Below are positions 36,299 through 47,219 of a stretch of DNA of 64,000 bases, in pieces. Each line of letters starts with the position of its first letter. The first letter of the stretch is position 1. The stretch is taken from positions 68,639-132,638 of the forward strand of contig CAVWFR010000030.1 of assembly GCA_963754305.1 (NCBI GenBank), read 5' to 3'. The stretch is from DATEDA01 sp963754305 (lineage in GTDB: Bacteria > Pseudomonadota > Gammaproteobacteria > Burkholderiales > SG8-39). The notes beneath the pieces were generated by a model that made no database searches, had not been told where the DNA came from, and was given only the letters and a program-made list of their open reading frames with translations. The position numbers and the translations under genes were made by a program.

Positions 36299-36541
36299 CT
36301 AGGTCACGATGGGCCCGGCTTCCTCGACGACGTTCGCGGAGTGCACCCACAGCTCCGTGGGTTCACCTTCGACCAGGATCGCGTTCCCCTCGTAGCGGTT
36401 CAGGTCGATCTCGCCCTGCTCGGGGGGCCCCTTGCCGGAGGGGCCCCGGGTCAGCCGGCAGCCGACGCCGAGATCCCTGAATGGCGTCAGCCGCCGCAGC
36501 AGGCCGTTCTGAACGATGCCGAGGACCCGCTCTTTGGCCAT
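36299..36541 (-). CDS. Small hypothetical protein between phaC and phaA
   Basis: Product of 80 residues beginning MAKERVLGIVQNGLL with ACGGAG upstream. It is compact, with charged loops and an acidic C-terminal half (RYEGNAILVEGEPTELW), no membrane segment and no recognised domain. It sits in the same orientation 41 bases after phaC, and the frame is intact, so it is plausibly translated. A role with the PHA granule genes is only suggested by position. Confidence 0.5.
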   Translation of the reverse strand: MAKERVLGIVQNGLLRRLTPFRDLGVGCRLTRGPSGKGPPEQGEIDLNRYEGNAILVEGEPTELWVHSANVVEEAGPIVT

Positions 36542-36581
36542 GTTCGACTCCGTGCGCTTCGACTCTCGTTCGAGGTCGTCG

Positions 36582-38303
36582 TTATTCCGCCTTGACCTTC
36601 ACGTACCGTCCCGGCGCCGGCTCGATCGCCCCGTACGACTCGTTCCCCAGCGCGGCCCGCGCGGGCACCTTGGGCCCGGCGTGCTGCGCGAGCCACGCGG
36701 TCCAGGCCGGCCACCAGCTGCCACGGATGCTCTTCGCCGTCGACATCCAGTTTTCGGGATCGGGCCCGGCCGTCCCGCCCGCCCAGTAATTGCGCTTCTG
36801 TTTGGCCGGCGGGTTGATCACGCCCGCGATGTGCCCGCTCGCGCCGAGCACGAACGTCGACTCGCCCGACAGGATCTGCGTCGACGCGTATGCGGTGCGC
36901 CAGGGAACGATGTGATCCTCGCGCGAGGCGTACACGAACGCCGGGACGTCGATCTGCGCGAGGTCGACCGGCACGCCGCACTGGACGGTCTTGCCGGGCG
37001 ACCGCAGATTGTTCTCGAGGTAGGTATTGCGCACGTACCAGCAGAACATCGGGCCCGGCAGGTTGGTGCTCTCGGAGTTCCAGTAGAGGATGTCGAACGC
37101 CGGCGGCGCCTTGCCCTTGAGGTAGCTGTTGACCACGTACTGCCACATCAGGTCGTTCGCGCGGAGCGACGAGAAGGTGAAGGAGAGCTCCTTGCCCTGC
37201 ATCAGCCCGCCCGTGCCGATCGCCGCCTCGCGCGCCGCGACGCTCTCCGTGCTGACGAGCGCGCCGATCTCGCCCGTGTCGGAGAAGTCCAGCATCGATG
37301 TGAGGAGCGTCATGCTCGCCACCTTGTCCTCGCCCCGCGCCTTCATCACCGCGAGGGCCGAGGCGAGGAGCGTGCCGCCGACGCAGAAGCCGAGCGTGTT
37401 CACCTTGTCGGCGCCGGTAACTTCGCACGCCACGTCGATCGCCTTCATGATGCCGTCCCGGAGGTAGTCGTCCCACGTGAGACGGCCCTGCTCCGCAGAC
37501 ACGTTGCGCCAGGAGACGAGAAACACGGTGTGTCCCTGTTCCACCGCGTAGCGCACCAGCGAGTTCTCGGGCTGCAGGTCGAGGATGTAGAACTTGTTGA
37601 TGCACGGCGGGATCAGGACGAGCGGCCGCGCGTGAGCCTCGTCGGTGAGCGGTGCGTACTGGATGACCTGGATGAGAGCGTTCTCGTAGATCACCGCGCC
37701 CGGGCTCACGGCGACGTTCCTGCCCACCTCGAACGCGGTCTCGTCGGTGGTGGAGATGCGGCCCTTCGCCAGGTCCTCGAAGAAGAGCCCCATGCCCTCG
37801 GCGAGGCTCTGTCCGCCGGTCTCGACGGCAAGCTCGATCGCCTCCGGATTGGTGGCGAGGAAATTAGCCGGGCTCATGGCGTCGACGAACTGCCGGACGC
37901 CAAAGCGCAGCGGACCCTTGGTCTTCTCATCGACCAGGGCCGACTCGACGGCGTCCCGGAGAAAGCTCGAGTACACGAGGTAGGTGCGCTTGACCGCGTC
38001 GAACCGAGGGTCGTCTCGCCACGACTCGCCCGCGAAGCGCCGGTCCTCGTCCTTCGCCATCGGCGCGGCAGCCTCTTCGGCGGGTGTCGCCGCACCCAGC
38101 ATCGCCGACCAGAATCCCGTCATCTGCTTCAGGAAGTTCTGGTGCATCTCGGCGTAGTGCTGCGACGCCGCCACGAACGCCGCAGTAGGGTCCTGTTTCG
38201 CGTTGCCGGTCCCAGGGGCAGCGCTGAACTGCCGCATCTGCTCCTGTCCGGCCTGGAAGATCTTCGCCAGCAGTTGCGCCGGATCGTTCGGTTGGGTAAT
38301 CAC
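36582..38303 (-). CDS. phaC: Class I polyhydroxyalkanoate synthase
   Basis: Product of 573 residues from GTG 38303, chosen because AAGGAGG lies five bases upstream; the longer frame overlaps the ndh gene. The lipase-like box GFCVGG places the catalytic Cys at about 307. SREDHIVPW and GASGHIAGVINPP supply Asp and His. Class I synthases polymerise 3-hydroxybutyryl-CoA into PHB granules without a PhaE/PhaR partner. The substrate supply normally comes from PhaA and PhaB, of which PhaB is broken here. Confidence 0.96.
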   Translation of the reverse strand: MITQPNDPAQLLAKIFQAGQEQMRQFSAAPGTGNAKQDPTAAFVAASQHYAEMHQNFLKQMTGFWSAMLGAATPAEEAAAPMAKDEDRRFAGESWRDDPRFDAVKRTYLVYSSFLRDAVESALVDEKTKGPLRFGVRQFVDAMSPANFLATNPEAIELAVETGGQSLAEGMGLFFEDLAKGRISTTDETAFEVGRNVAVSPGAVIYENALIQVIQYAPLTDEAHARPLVLIPPCINKFYILDLQPENSLVRYAVEQGHTVFLVSWRNVSAEQGRLTWDDYLRDGIMKAIDVACEVTGADKVNTLGFCVGGTLLASALAVMKARGEDKVASMTLLTSMLDFSDTGEIGALVSTESVAAREAAIGTGGLMQGKELSFTFSSLRANDLMWQYVVNSYLKGKAPPAFDILYWNSESTNLPGPMFCWYVRNTYLENNLRSPGKTVQCGVPVDLAQIDVPAFVYASREDHIVPWRTAYASTQILSGESTFVLGASGHIAGVINPPAKQKRNYWAGGTAGPDPENWMSTAKSIRGSWWPAWTAWLAQHAGPKVPARAALGNESYGAIEPAPGRYVKVKAE

Positions 38304-38317
38304 GGGAACCTCCTTGC

Positions 38318-39655
38318 TCAGTGCAGCTTGACGTGCGGCTCGGTGCGCCGGGTAATCAGCCGCGCCGCCGTGTCGAGCGTCACTTTCCAGAAGCCGTGCA
38401 GCGCGAGCTCGTGCATCTTGTACAGCGAGAGGTACATCAGCCGCGCGAAATACCCCTCGATCCACAGGTTGGCGCCGACCAGGCCGCCCATGAGGTTGCC
38501 CACGGTGGAGTGCTCGCCGAGCGAGACCAGCGAGCCGAAGTCGCGGTAGCGCCACTCGGCGAGCGGCTTGCCTTCGAGACGATTCCGGATCTGCTTCGCC
38601 ATGTGCGACGCCTGCTGGTGCGCCGACTGCGCCCGCGGCGGAACGAGAGCGTCCGGCTTCCCGATCCACGGGCACGCGGCGCAGTCGCCGATCGCGAAGA
38701 TGTTCTCGTCGCGGGTGGTCTGGAGCGTCGGCAGCACCACCAGCTGGTTGATGCGGTTCGTCTCCAGCCCCTCGAGATCTTTGAGCAGATCCGGCGCCTT
38801 CACACCCGCCGCCCAGACCACGAGTTCCGCGGGGATCACCTCGCCGCTCGCGAGCTTGACGCCCTTCGGCAGCACCTCGGCGACCCGCGCGGCAGTCCGC
38901 ACGCTCACCCCGAGCTTCGCGAGGAGTTTCGCCGCCGCGTTCGACAATCGCTCCGGCAGCGCCGGCAGGATGCGGTCGGCGGCCTCGATCAGGATCAGCC
39001 GTATGTCCTTCTCGGGGTCGATGCGGTCGAGGCCGTAGGAGACGAGCGTGCGCGCCGTGTTGTGCAGCTCGGCGGCGAGCTCCACGCCGGTCGCGCCGGC
39101 GCCGATGATGGCGACGTTCAGCTGTTCCGCGCGCAGCGCCTCGGGCTGGGCATGCGCGCGGATGCACGCGTTGACCAGGCGGCGGTGAAAGCGCTCGGCC
39201 TGCGCCGGCGTCTCCAGCGCGATCGCGTGCTCCTTGACGCCCGGCGTGCCGAAATCGTTCGTGAGGCTCCCGACCGCGATGACCAGCGTGTCGTAGCCGA
39301 ACACGCGCCGCGAGGTCACGCGGTCGCCGTCCTCGTCGATGAAGGGCGCGACGTGCACCTCGCGCCGTGCGCGGTCGAGTCCGACCATCTCGCCGACCCG
39401 GTAGCGGAAGTGGTGCCAGTGCGACTGCGCGAGATAGTTGGTCTGGTATACGCCGATGTCCATGCTGCCCGCGGCGAGCTCGTGCAGGTGCGGCTTCCAG
39501 AAATGCGTCCGCGCCGTCTCGATCAGCGTGACGTGAGCCTTGTTGCGCTTGCCGAGCTTGTCTCCGAGTCGCGTCGCAAGCTCGAGCCCCCCCGCCCCGC
39601 CGCCGACGACGACGATGCGGTGGAGCCGAGCGTGGCGCGGCGTCTCCCGACTCAT
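38318..39655 (-). CDS. ndh: Type II NADH:quinone oxidoreductase
   Basis: Product of 445 residues from ATG 39655; an ATG at 39730 adds 25 residues without family character, and neither start has a clear ribosome binding site. Two Rossmann folds are seen: FAD-binding VVVGGGAGGLELA near the start and NAD-binding AIIGAGATGVELAAEL near residue 180. IFAIGDCAACPW is the family's FAD-contact motif. C-terminal amphipathic helices (HELALHGFWK) anchor it to the membrane. It would reoxidise NADH made by malic enzyme and pyruvate dehydrogenase without pumping protons. Confidence 0.93.
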   Translation of the reverse strand: MSRETPRHARLHRIVVVGGGAGGLELATRLGDKLGKRNKAHVTLIETARTHFWKPHLHELAAGSMDIGVYQTNYLAQSHWHHFRYRVGEMVGLDRARREVHVAPFIDEDGDRVTSRRVFGYDTLVIAVGSLTNDFGTPGVKEHAIALETPAQAERFHRRLVNACIRAHAQPEALRAEQLNVAIIGAGATGVELAAELHNTARTLVSYGLDRIDPEKDIRLILIEAADRILPALPERLSNAAAKLLAKLGVSVRTAARVAEVLPKGVKLASGEVIPAELVVWAAGVKAPDLLKDLEGLETNRINQLVVLPTLQTTRDENIFAIGDCAACPWIGKPDALVPPRAQSAHQQASHMAKQIRNRLEGKPLAEWRYRDFGSLVSLGEHSTVGNLMGGLVGANLWIEGYFARLMYLSLYKMHELALHGFWKVTLDTAARLITRRTEPHVKLH

Positions 39656-39733
39656 ATCCACGGTCGCTGTCACCGGGTGATCTCTGCTCCCACCGCCGTC
39701 GACCTGGCGGAGTGCGTCGGGATGCGCCATGAC

Positions 39734-41098
39734 TTAAGCGGTCCTCACAGCCATATGCTCATCCACGGCGTCGAGGATCTTCTCCGGCGCTTCCGCATCC
39801 TCCGGTGTCTCGTTGTCGAGGACCCTTCGCATGCGATTCTCGTCGAGCTCGTTGCACCACTTGCCGACGACGACGGTCGCCACGCCGTTGCCGATGAGGT
39901 TGGTCAGCGCGCGCGCTTCCGACATGAAACGGTCGATGCCGAGGATCAGCGCAAGACCTGCGACCGGCACATCGCCCACCGCCGACAGGGTTGCCGCCAG
40001 CACGATGAACCCGCTCCCCGTAACGCCTGCCGCGCCCTTGGAGGTCAGCAGCAGCACTCCCAGCAGCGTGAGCTGCTGCGTGAGCGTCATAGGCGTGTTG
40101 GTGGCCTGGGCGATGAAGACCGCGGCCATGGTCAGGTAGATCGACGTGCCGTCCAGGTTGAAGGAGTACCCGGTCGGGACGACCAGGCCGACGGTCGATT
40201 TCTTGACCCCGAGGTTTTCGAGCTTCGCCATCATGCGCGGCAGCACCGACTCCGACGACGACGTGCCGAGGACGATCAGCAACTCTTCCTTGATGTACTT
40301 GATGAACTTCCAGATGCCGAAGCCGTGCAGCCTGGCGATGATGCCGAGCACGACCAAGATGAACACGAGACATGTGAGGTAGAACGTCCCCATCAGCTTG
40401 CCGAGCGACACCAGCGAGCCGAGGCCGTACTTGCCGATGGTGAACGCCATCGCGCCGAACGCGCCGATCGGGGCGACCTTCATGATGTAGCCGACGATGA
40501 CAAACAGGACGTGCGAAGCCTTTTCGATCAAGTCGAAGACGAGCGTTCCCCGGCCGCCGAACTGGTGCAACGCGAAGCCGAACAGGACCGAGAACAACAG
40601 CACCTGCAGGATCTCGCCCTTCGCGAACGCGTCCACAACCGTGCTCGGAATCACGTTCAGCAAAAAGTCCGTCGTGCTCTGCATCTGCCCCGGCTTCGCG
40701 TAGGCCGCGATCCCCTTGGTGTCCAGCGTCGCAGGATCGATGTTCATGCCGGCGCCGGGCTGCACGAGGTTGACGATCAAGAGCCCGACGATCAGGGCGA
40801 TGCTGCTGACGATCTCGAAATAGAGCAGCGCGTAGCCCCCGGTCTTGCCCACCTTCTTCATGTCCTCCATGCCGGCGATGCCGACCACGACGGTGCAGAA
40901 GATGATCGGCGCGATGATCATCTTGATCAGCCTGATGAAGCCGTCGCCCAGGGGCTTCATCGCGGCGCCGGTCTCGGGGTAGAAGTGCCCGAGCAGGATC
41001 CCCAGGACGATGGCGACGATGACCTGGAAGTACAGGCTCTTGTAGAGCGGCGTTTTCTTCTTCTCGACCACCTGGGTGACGATCGCCTCGTGTGCCAT
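39734..41098 (-). CDS. dctA: C4-dicarboxylate:cation symporter DctA
   Basis: Product of 454 residues with about eight membrane segments plus two re-entrant hairpins. The DAACS family signatures are present: a Ser-rich GTSSSESVLPRMM hairpin, PTGYSFNLDGTSIY and IDRFMSEARALTNLIGN. DctA imports succinate, fumarate and malate. Downstream of maeB in the same direction, with aceEF-lpdA further upstream, it would feed malate into pyruvate and acetyl-CoA. Confidence 0.96.
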   Translation of the reverse strand: MAHEAIVTQVVEKKKTPLYKSLYFQVIVAIVLGILLGHFYPETGAAMKPLGDGFIRLIKMIIAPIIFCTVVVGIAGMEDMKKVGKTGGYALLYFEIVSSIALIVGLLIVNLVQPGAGMNIDPATLDTKGIAAYAKPGQMQSTTDFLLNVIPSTVVDAFAKGEILQVLLFSVLFGFALHQFGGRGTLVFDLIEKASHVLFVIVGYIMKVAPIGAFGAMAFTIGKYGLGSLVSLGKLMGTFYLTCLVFILVVLGIIARLHGFGIWKFIKYIKEELLIVLGTSSSESVLPRMMAKLENLGVKKSTVGLVVPTGYSFNLDGTSIYLTMAAVFIAQATNTPMTLTQQLTLLGVLLLTSKGAAGVTGSGFIVLAATLSAVGDVPVAGLALILGIDRFMSEARALTNLIGNGVATVVVGKWCNELDENRMRRVLDNETPEDAEAPEKILDAVDEHMAVRTA

Positions 41099-41152
41099 TC
41101 GGTTCTCCTGTATCGCTCTCAGGCGAGCCGGCTTCGGCCGCTCGCGTTCGCC

Positions 41153-43432
41153 TCAACGCTGCGCGCGCGCGTCCACGACGGCCAGCGCCGTCATGTTGAC
41201 GATGCGCCGCACCGTGGACGACGGCGTCATGATGTGAACCGGCTTCGCCGCGCCGAGCAGGATGCCGCCCACGGTGATGCCGTGGCCGCTCGTCACCCGC
41301 AGCACGTTGTAGGTGATGTTCGCGGCGTCCACGTTCGGCATGACGAGCAGGTTGGCGTCGGTCTCGAGGCGCGAGTCGGGAAACGCGTTGTCGCGGATCG
41401 TCTTCGACAGCGCCGCGTCGCCGCGCATCTCGCCTTCGACCGGGAGGTCGGGCGCCCTCGCCAAGATGAGCTGCAGCGCATCGCGCATCTTCTGCGCCGA
41501 CGGCGCATCCGAGCTGCCGAAGCTCGAGTGCGACACGAGCGCGATGCTGGGCTTCAGGCCGAAGCGACGCACCTCCTCCGCGGCGAGCAAGGTCATCTCG
41601 GCGATTTGCTCTGCGTCGGGATCGCGGTTCACGTGCGTGTCGCAGACGAAGATCTGCCGGTCCGGCAGGATCACCATCTGCATCGCCGCAAGGGTCTTGA
41701 CGCCCTCGCGCGTGCCGATAGCGATGCGGATGTACTTGAGATGGTCGGCGTAATTGCCGACGGTCCCGCACAGCATCGCGTCGGCGTCGCCGCGGCGGAC
41801 GCCCATCGCGCCGACGAGCGTCGGCCGGGTGCGCATGTCCTCCATCGCCTGCGACCGCGACACGCCCTCGCGCCGCGCGATCTTGTAGTAATCGGACCAG
41901 TAGTCGCGATAGCGCGGGTCGTCGAGGATGTTCACGACCTCGGTGTCGGCCCCGAGCTTCATGCGCAAGCCGAGCTTGGCGATGCGGGCCGTGATGACGT
42001 CGGTGCGGCCGACGAGGACCGGTCGCGCGAGCCCCTCGTCCACCGCGACCTGCGCCGCGCGCAGCACCCGCTCGTCCTCGCCTTCGGCGTACACGATGCG
42101 CCTCGGCGCCTGCTTGGCCGCGGCGAACACCGGCTCCATCGTGGTGCCGGACTGGTAGACGAACCGGTTGAGCTGGTCGCGGTAGGCGTCGAAGTCCTTG
42201 ATCGGGCGCGTCGCGACGCCGCTCTCCATCGCCGCCTGCGCGACTGCCGGGGCCATCTTGATGATCAGCCGGGGATCGAACGCGCGCGGGATCAGGTAGT
42301 CCGGACCGAACGCCGGCGTCTGCTCGCCGTACGCGAGCGCCACGATCTCGGAGGGCTCGGCCTGCGCGATTTCCGCGAGCGCGCGGACGGCGGCGAGCTT
42401 CATCTCCTCGTTGATCGTGGTCGCGCCCACGTCCAGCGCGCCGCGGAAGATGAACGGGAAGCAGAGCGAGTTGTTCACCTGGTTCGGGTAATCCGAGCGG
42501 CCGGTCCCGATCAGGCAGTCCGGACGGACCTCCTTCGCGAGCTCGGGCCGGATCTCCGGCTCGGGATTGGCCATCGCCAGGATGATCGGCTTGTCGGCCA
42601 TCTGCTTGACCATCTCCGGCTTGAGCACGCCGCCGGCGGACAGCCCGAGGAAGATATCGGCGCCGGGGACGATGTCGGCGAGCGTCCGGGCGCGCGTGTC
42701 CCTGGCGTAGCGCTCCTTGTTCGGGTCCATGCCCTCCTTGCGACCCTTGTAGACCACGCCCTTCGCGTCGGTGACCAGGATGTTCTCCGGCTTCAACCCG
42801 AGGCTCACCAGCAGGTCGAGGCAGGCGATGGCCGCCGCGCCGGCGCCCGAGCACGCGAGCTTCACCTTCGCGATGTCCTTGCCGACGATCTTGAGCCCGT
42901 TCAGCACCGCCGCGGCCGAGACGATCGCCGTGCCGTGCTGGTCGTCGTGGAAGACCGGGATCTTCATGCGCTCGCGCAGCTTCTTCTCGATGTAGAAGCA
43001 TTCGGGCGCCTTGATGTCCTCCAGGTTGATGCCGCCGAAGGTCGGCTCGAGCGCGGCGACGACCTCGACCAGTTTGTCGGGGTCGGTTTCCGCGACCTCG
43101 ATGTCGAACACGTCGATGCCGGCGAACTTCTTGAAGAGGCACCCCTTGCCTTCCATCACCGGCTTGCCGGCGAGCGCGCCGATGTTGCCCAGGCCGAGCA
43201 CCGCGGTGCCGTTGGTGACGACCGCCACCAGGTTGCCGCGGGCGGTGAGGTTCGCCGCCTCGTGCGGGTTCTCCTGGATCGCCGTGCAGGCGTACGCGAC
43301 GCCGGGCGAGTAGGCGAGCGAGAGATCGCGCTGGTTGGCGAGCGCCTTGGTGGGCGTGAGCGAGATCTTCCCCGGCGTCGGGAGCCGGTGATACTCGAGC
43401 GCATCGATCTTCAGTTGCTGCTCTTCAGCCAT
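41153..43432 (-). CDS. maeB: NADP-type malic enzyme fused to phosphotransacetylase-like domain
   Basis: Product of 759 residues, the usual MaeB size. The N-terminal ~430 residues are the malic enzyme, with SLAYSPGVAYAC, VFHDDQHGTAIV and the nucleotide site SGAGAAAIACLD. The C-terminal ~320 residues match phosphate acetyltransferase, where acetyl-CoA regulates the enzyme in characterised MaeB. It decarboxylates malate to pyruvate. It lies between the pyruvate dehydrogenase genes and dctA. Confidence 0.96.
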   Translation of the reverse strand: MAEEQQLKIDALEYHRLPTPGKISLTPTKALANQRDLSLAYSPGVAYACTAIQENPHEAANLTARGNLVAVVTNGTAVLGLGNIGALAGKPVMEGKGCLFKKFAGIDVFDIEVAETDPDKLVEVVAALEPTFGGINLEDIKAPECFYIEKKLRERMKIPVFHDDQHGTAIVSAAAVLNGLKIVGKDIAKVKLACSGAGAAAIACLDLLVSLGLKPENILVTDAKGVVYKGRKEGMDPNKERYARDTRARTLADIVPGADIFLGLSAGGVLKPEMVKQMADKPIILAMANPEPEIRPELAKEVRPDCLIGTGRSDYPNQVNNSLCFPFIFRGALDVGATTINEEMKLAAVRALAEIAQAEPSEIVALAYGEQTPAFGPDYLIPRAFDPRLIIKMAPAVAQAAMESGVATRPIKDFDAYRDQLNRFVYQSGTTMEPVFAAAKQAPRRIVYAEGEDERVLRAAQVAVDEGLARPVLVGRTDVITARIAKLGLRMKLGADTEVVNILDDPRYRDYWSDYYKIARREGVSRSQAMEDMRTRPTLVGAMGVRRGDADAMLCGTVGNYADHLKYIRIAIGTREGVKTLAAMQMVILPDRQIFVCDTHVNRDPDAEQIAEMTLLAAEEVRRFGLKPSIALVSHSSFGSSDAPSAQKMRDALQLILARAPDLPVEGEMRGDAALSKTIRDNAFPDSRLETDANLLVMPNVDAANITYNVLRVTSGHGITVGGILLGAAKPVHIMTPSSTVRRIVNMTALAVVDARAQR

Positions 43433-43468
43433 GACATGTCTCCTCGAAACCCATTCGCTGGACGCGCC

Positions 43469-45574
<2,106 letters not shown>

Positions 45575-45587
45575 CGTCGTCTCCCCT

Positions 45588-47193
45588 CTACATCAGCACG
45601 CGGCGCAGATCGCCCATGGCGCTGGCGAAGTACGAGTTGAAGCGCGCCGCCGCCGCGCCGTCGATCACGCGGTGGTCCCACGACAGCGACAGCGGCAGGA
45701 TGAAGCGCCACGACGAGGTCTTGCCGTCGGTCGACACCTGCCGCCAGAACGAGCGGCACACGCCGAGGATCGCGACTTCCGGCGCGTTGATGATCGGCGT
45801 GAAGTAGGTGCCGCCGATCCCGCCGAGGCTCGAGATCGTGAAGGTCCCGCCCTGCATCTGCTCGCCCTTCAGTTTGCCGTCGCGGGCGAGCTTGGCGAGA
45901 TCCCCCATCTCTTTCGCGATCTCCGCGACGCCCTTCTGGTCGGCGTTGCGGATCACCGGCACCACCAGCCCCTGGGGCGTGTCGGCGGCGAAGCCGATGT
46001 GCCAGTACTTCTTCAGGATCAGGTTGTCGCCGTCGAGCGAGGCGTTGAACTCGGGAAACTTCTTCAAGGTCGCCACCGCCGCCTTGATCATGAACGCGAG
46101 CATGCTGACCTTGACGCCGGATTTCTCGTTCTCCTTGTTGAACTGGACGCGGAAGGCTTCGAGGTCGGTGATGTCGGCGTCGTCGTGATTGGTGACGTGC
46201 GGGATCATCACCCAGTTGCGATGCAGGTTCGCCCCCGAGATCTTCTTGATCCGCGCCAGCGGCTTCGCCTCGATCGGCCCGAACTTCGCGAAGTCGACCT
46301 TCGGCCAGGGGAGCAGCTCGATGCCGCCGACGCCCGCCGCCGCGCCCGCGGCTGCCGGTGCCGCCGCCGCGCGCGCCGCCGGCGCGCCTTTCGCATGGCT
46401 CTCGACGTCCTCCTTGAGGATGCGGCCGTTCTTGCCGGTCCCCTTGACGGCGCCGAGGTTCGACGCCGCGCTCGCGCGCGAGCTTGCGCACACCCGGCCC
46501 GGCGTACGCGAGCGCGAACGCGGCCTCGTCCGTCGCCGTGCCGGCCGCCGCCCGCGGCGCCGCGGCTGCGGGAGCGGGCGCAGCGGCCGGGGCCGCCGCG
46601 GTCGCGGCGGCCGTCGGCGCGCCCTTCGCCGCCGCACTGTCGGTGACCAATGTCAGGATCACCGCGCCCTCGGACACCTTGTCGCCGATCTTGACCTTCA
46701 GTTCGCCCACGACGCCGCCCAGCGGCGCGGGCACGTCCATCGTCGCCTTGTCGGACTCGAGCGAAATGAGCGGCTCCTCCGGCTTCACGGTGTCGCCCGG
46801 CTTCACGAACACCTCGATCACCGGCACGTCCTTGAAGTCGCCGATGTCGGGGACGCGCACCTCGGCCACGCCCGCCGGTGCGCTCGTGGGCGCCGGCGGT
46901 GCGACGACCGAGGGAACCGGCCGCGCGGCGCTCGCGGCAGCCGGCGCGCCGGCACCCGAGTCGAGGAGCAGGATGAGGCTGCCTTCGCTCACCTTGTCGC
47001 CGACCTTGACTTTGATGTCCTTCACCGTGCCGGCGGCCGGCGCCGGCACGTCCATCGTCGCCTTGTCCGATTCCAGCGTGAGCAGCGGATCCTCCGGCTT
47101 CACCTTGTCGCCCGCCTTGACCAGCACCTCGATCACCGGCACGTCCTTGAAGTCGCCGATGTCCGGAACCCTGACTTCTGTCATCGCTCCCAT
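45588..47193 (-). CDS. aceF: Pyruvate dehydrogenase E2, dihydrolipoyl acetyltransferase (one frameshift)
   Basis: The start is ATG 47193 (AGGGGAG upstream); an ATG three codons later is possible. Two lipoyl domains (Lys at about 44 and 162 in ESDKATMD) and long Ala/Pro linkers precede the E3-binding domain. There GVRKLARERGV is followed, after one extra base near 46458-46466, by NLGAVKGTGKNGRI in another frame. The catalytic domain is complete, with SWDHRVIDGAAAARF. Restored length is about 534 residues. Since the rest is well conserved, a sequencing error is at least as likely as a real mutation. Confidence 0.92.
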
Positions 47194-47219
47194 GTCGCTC
47201 CCCTAGAGTCAGTTCGCGC

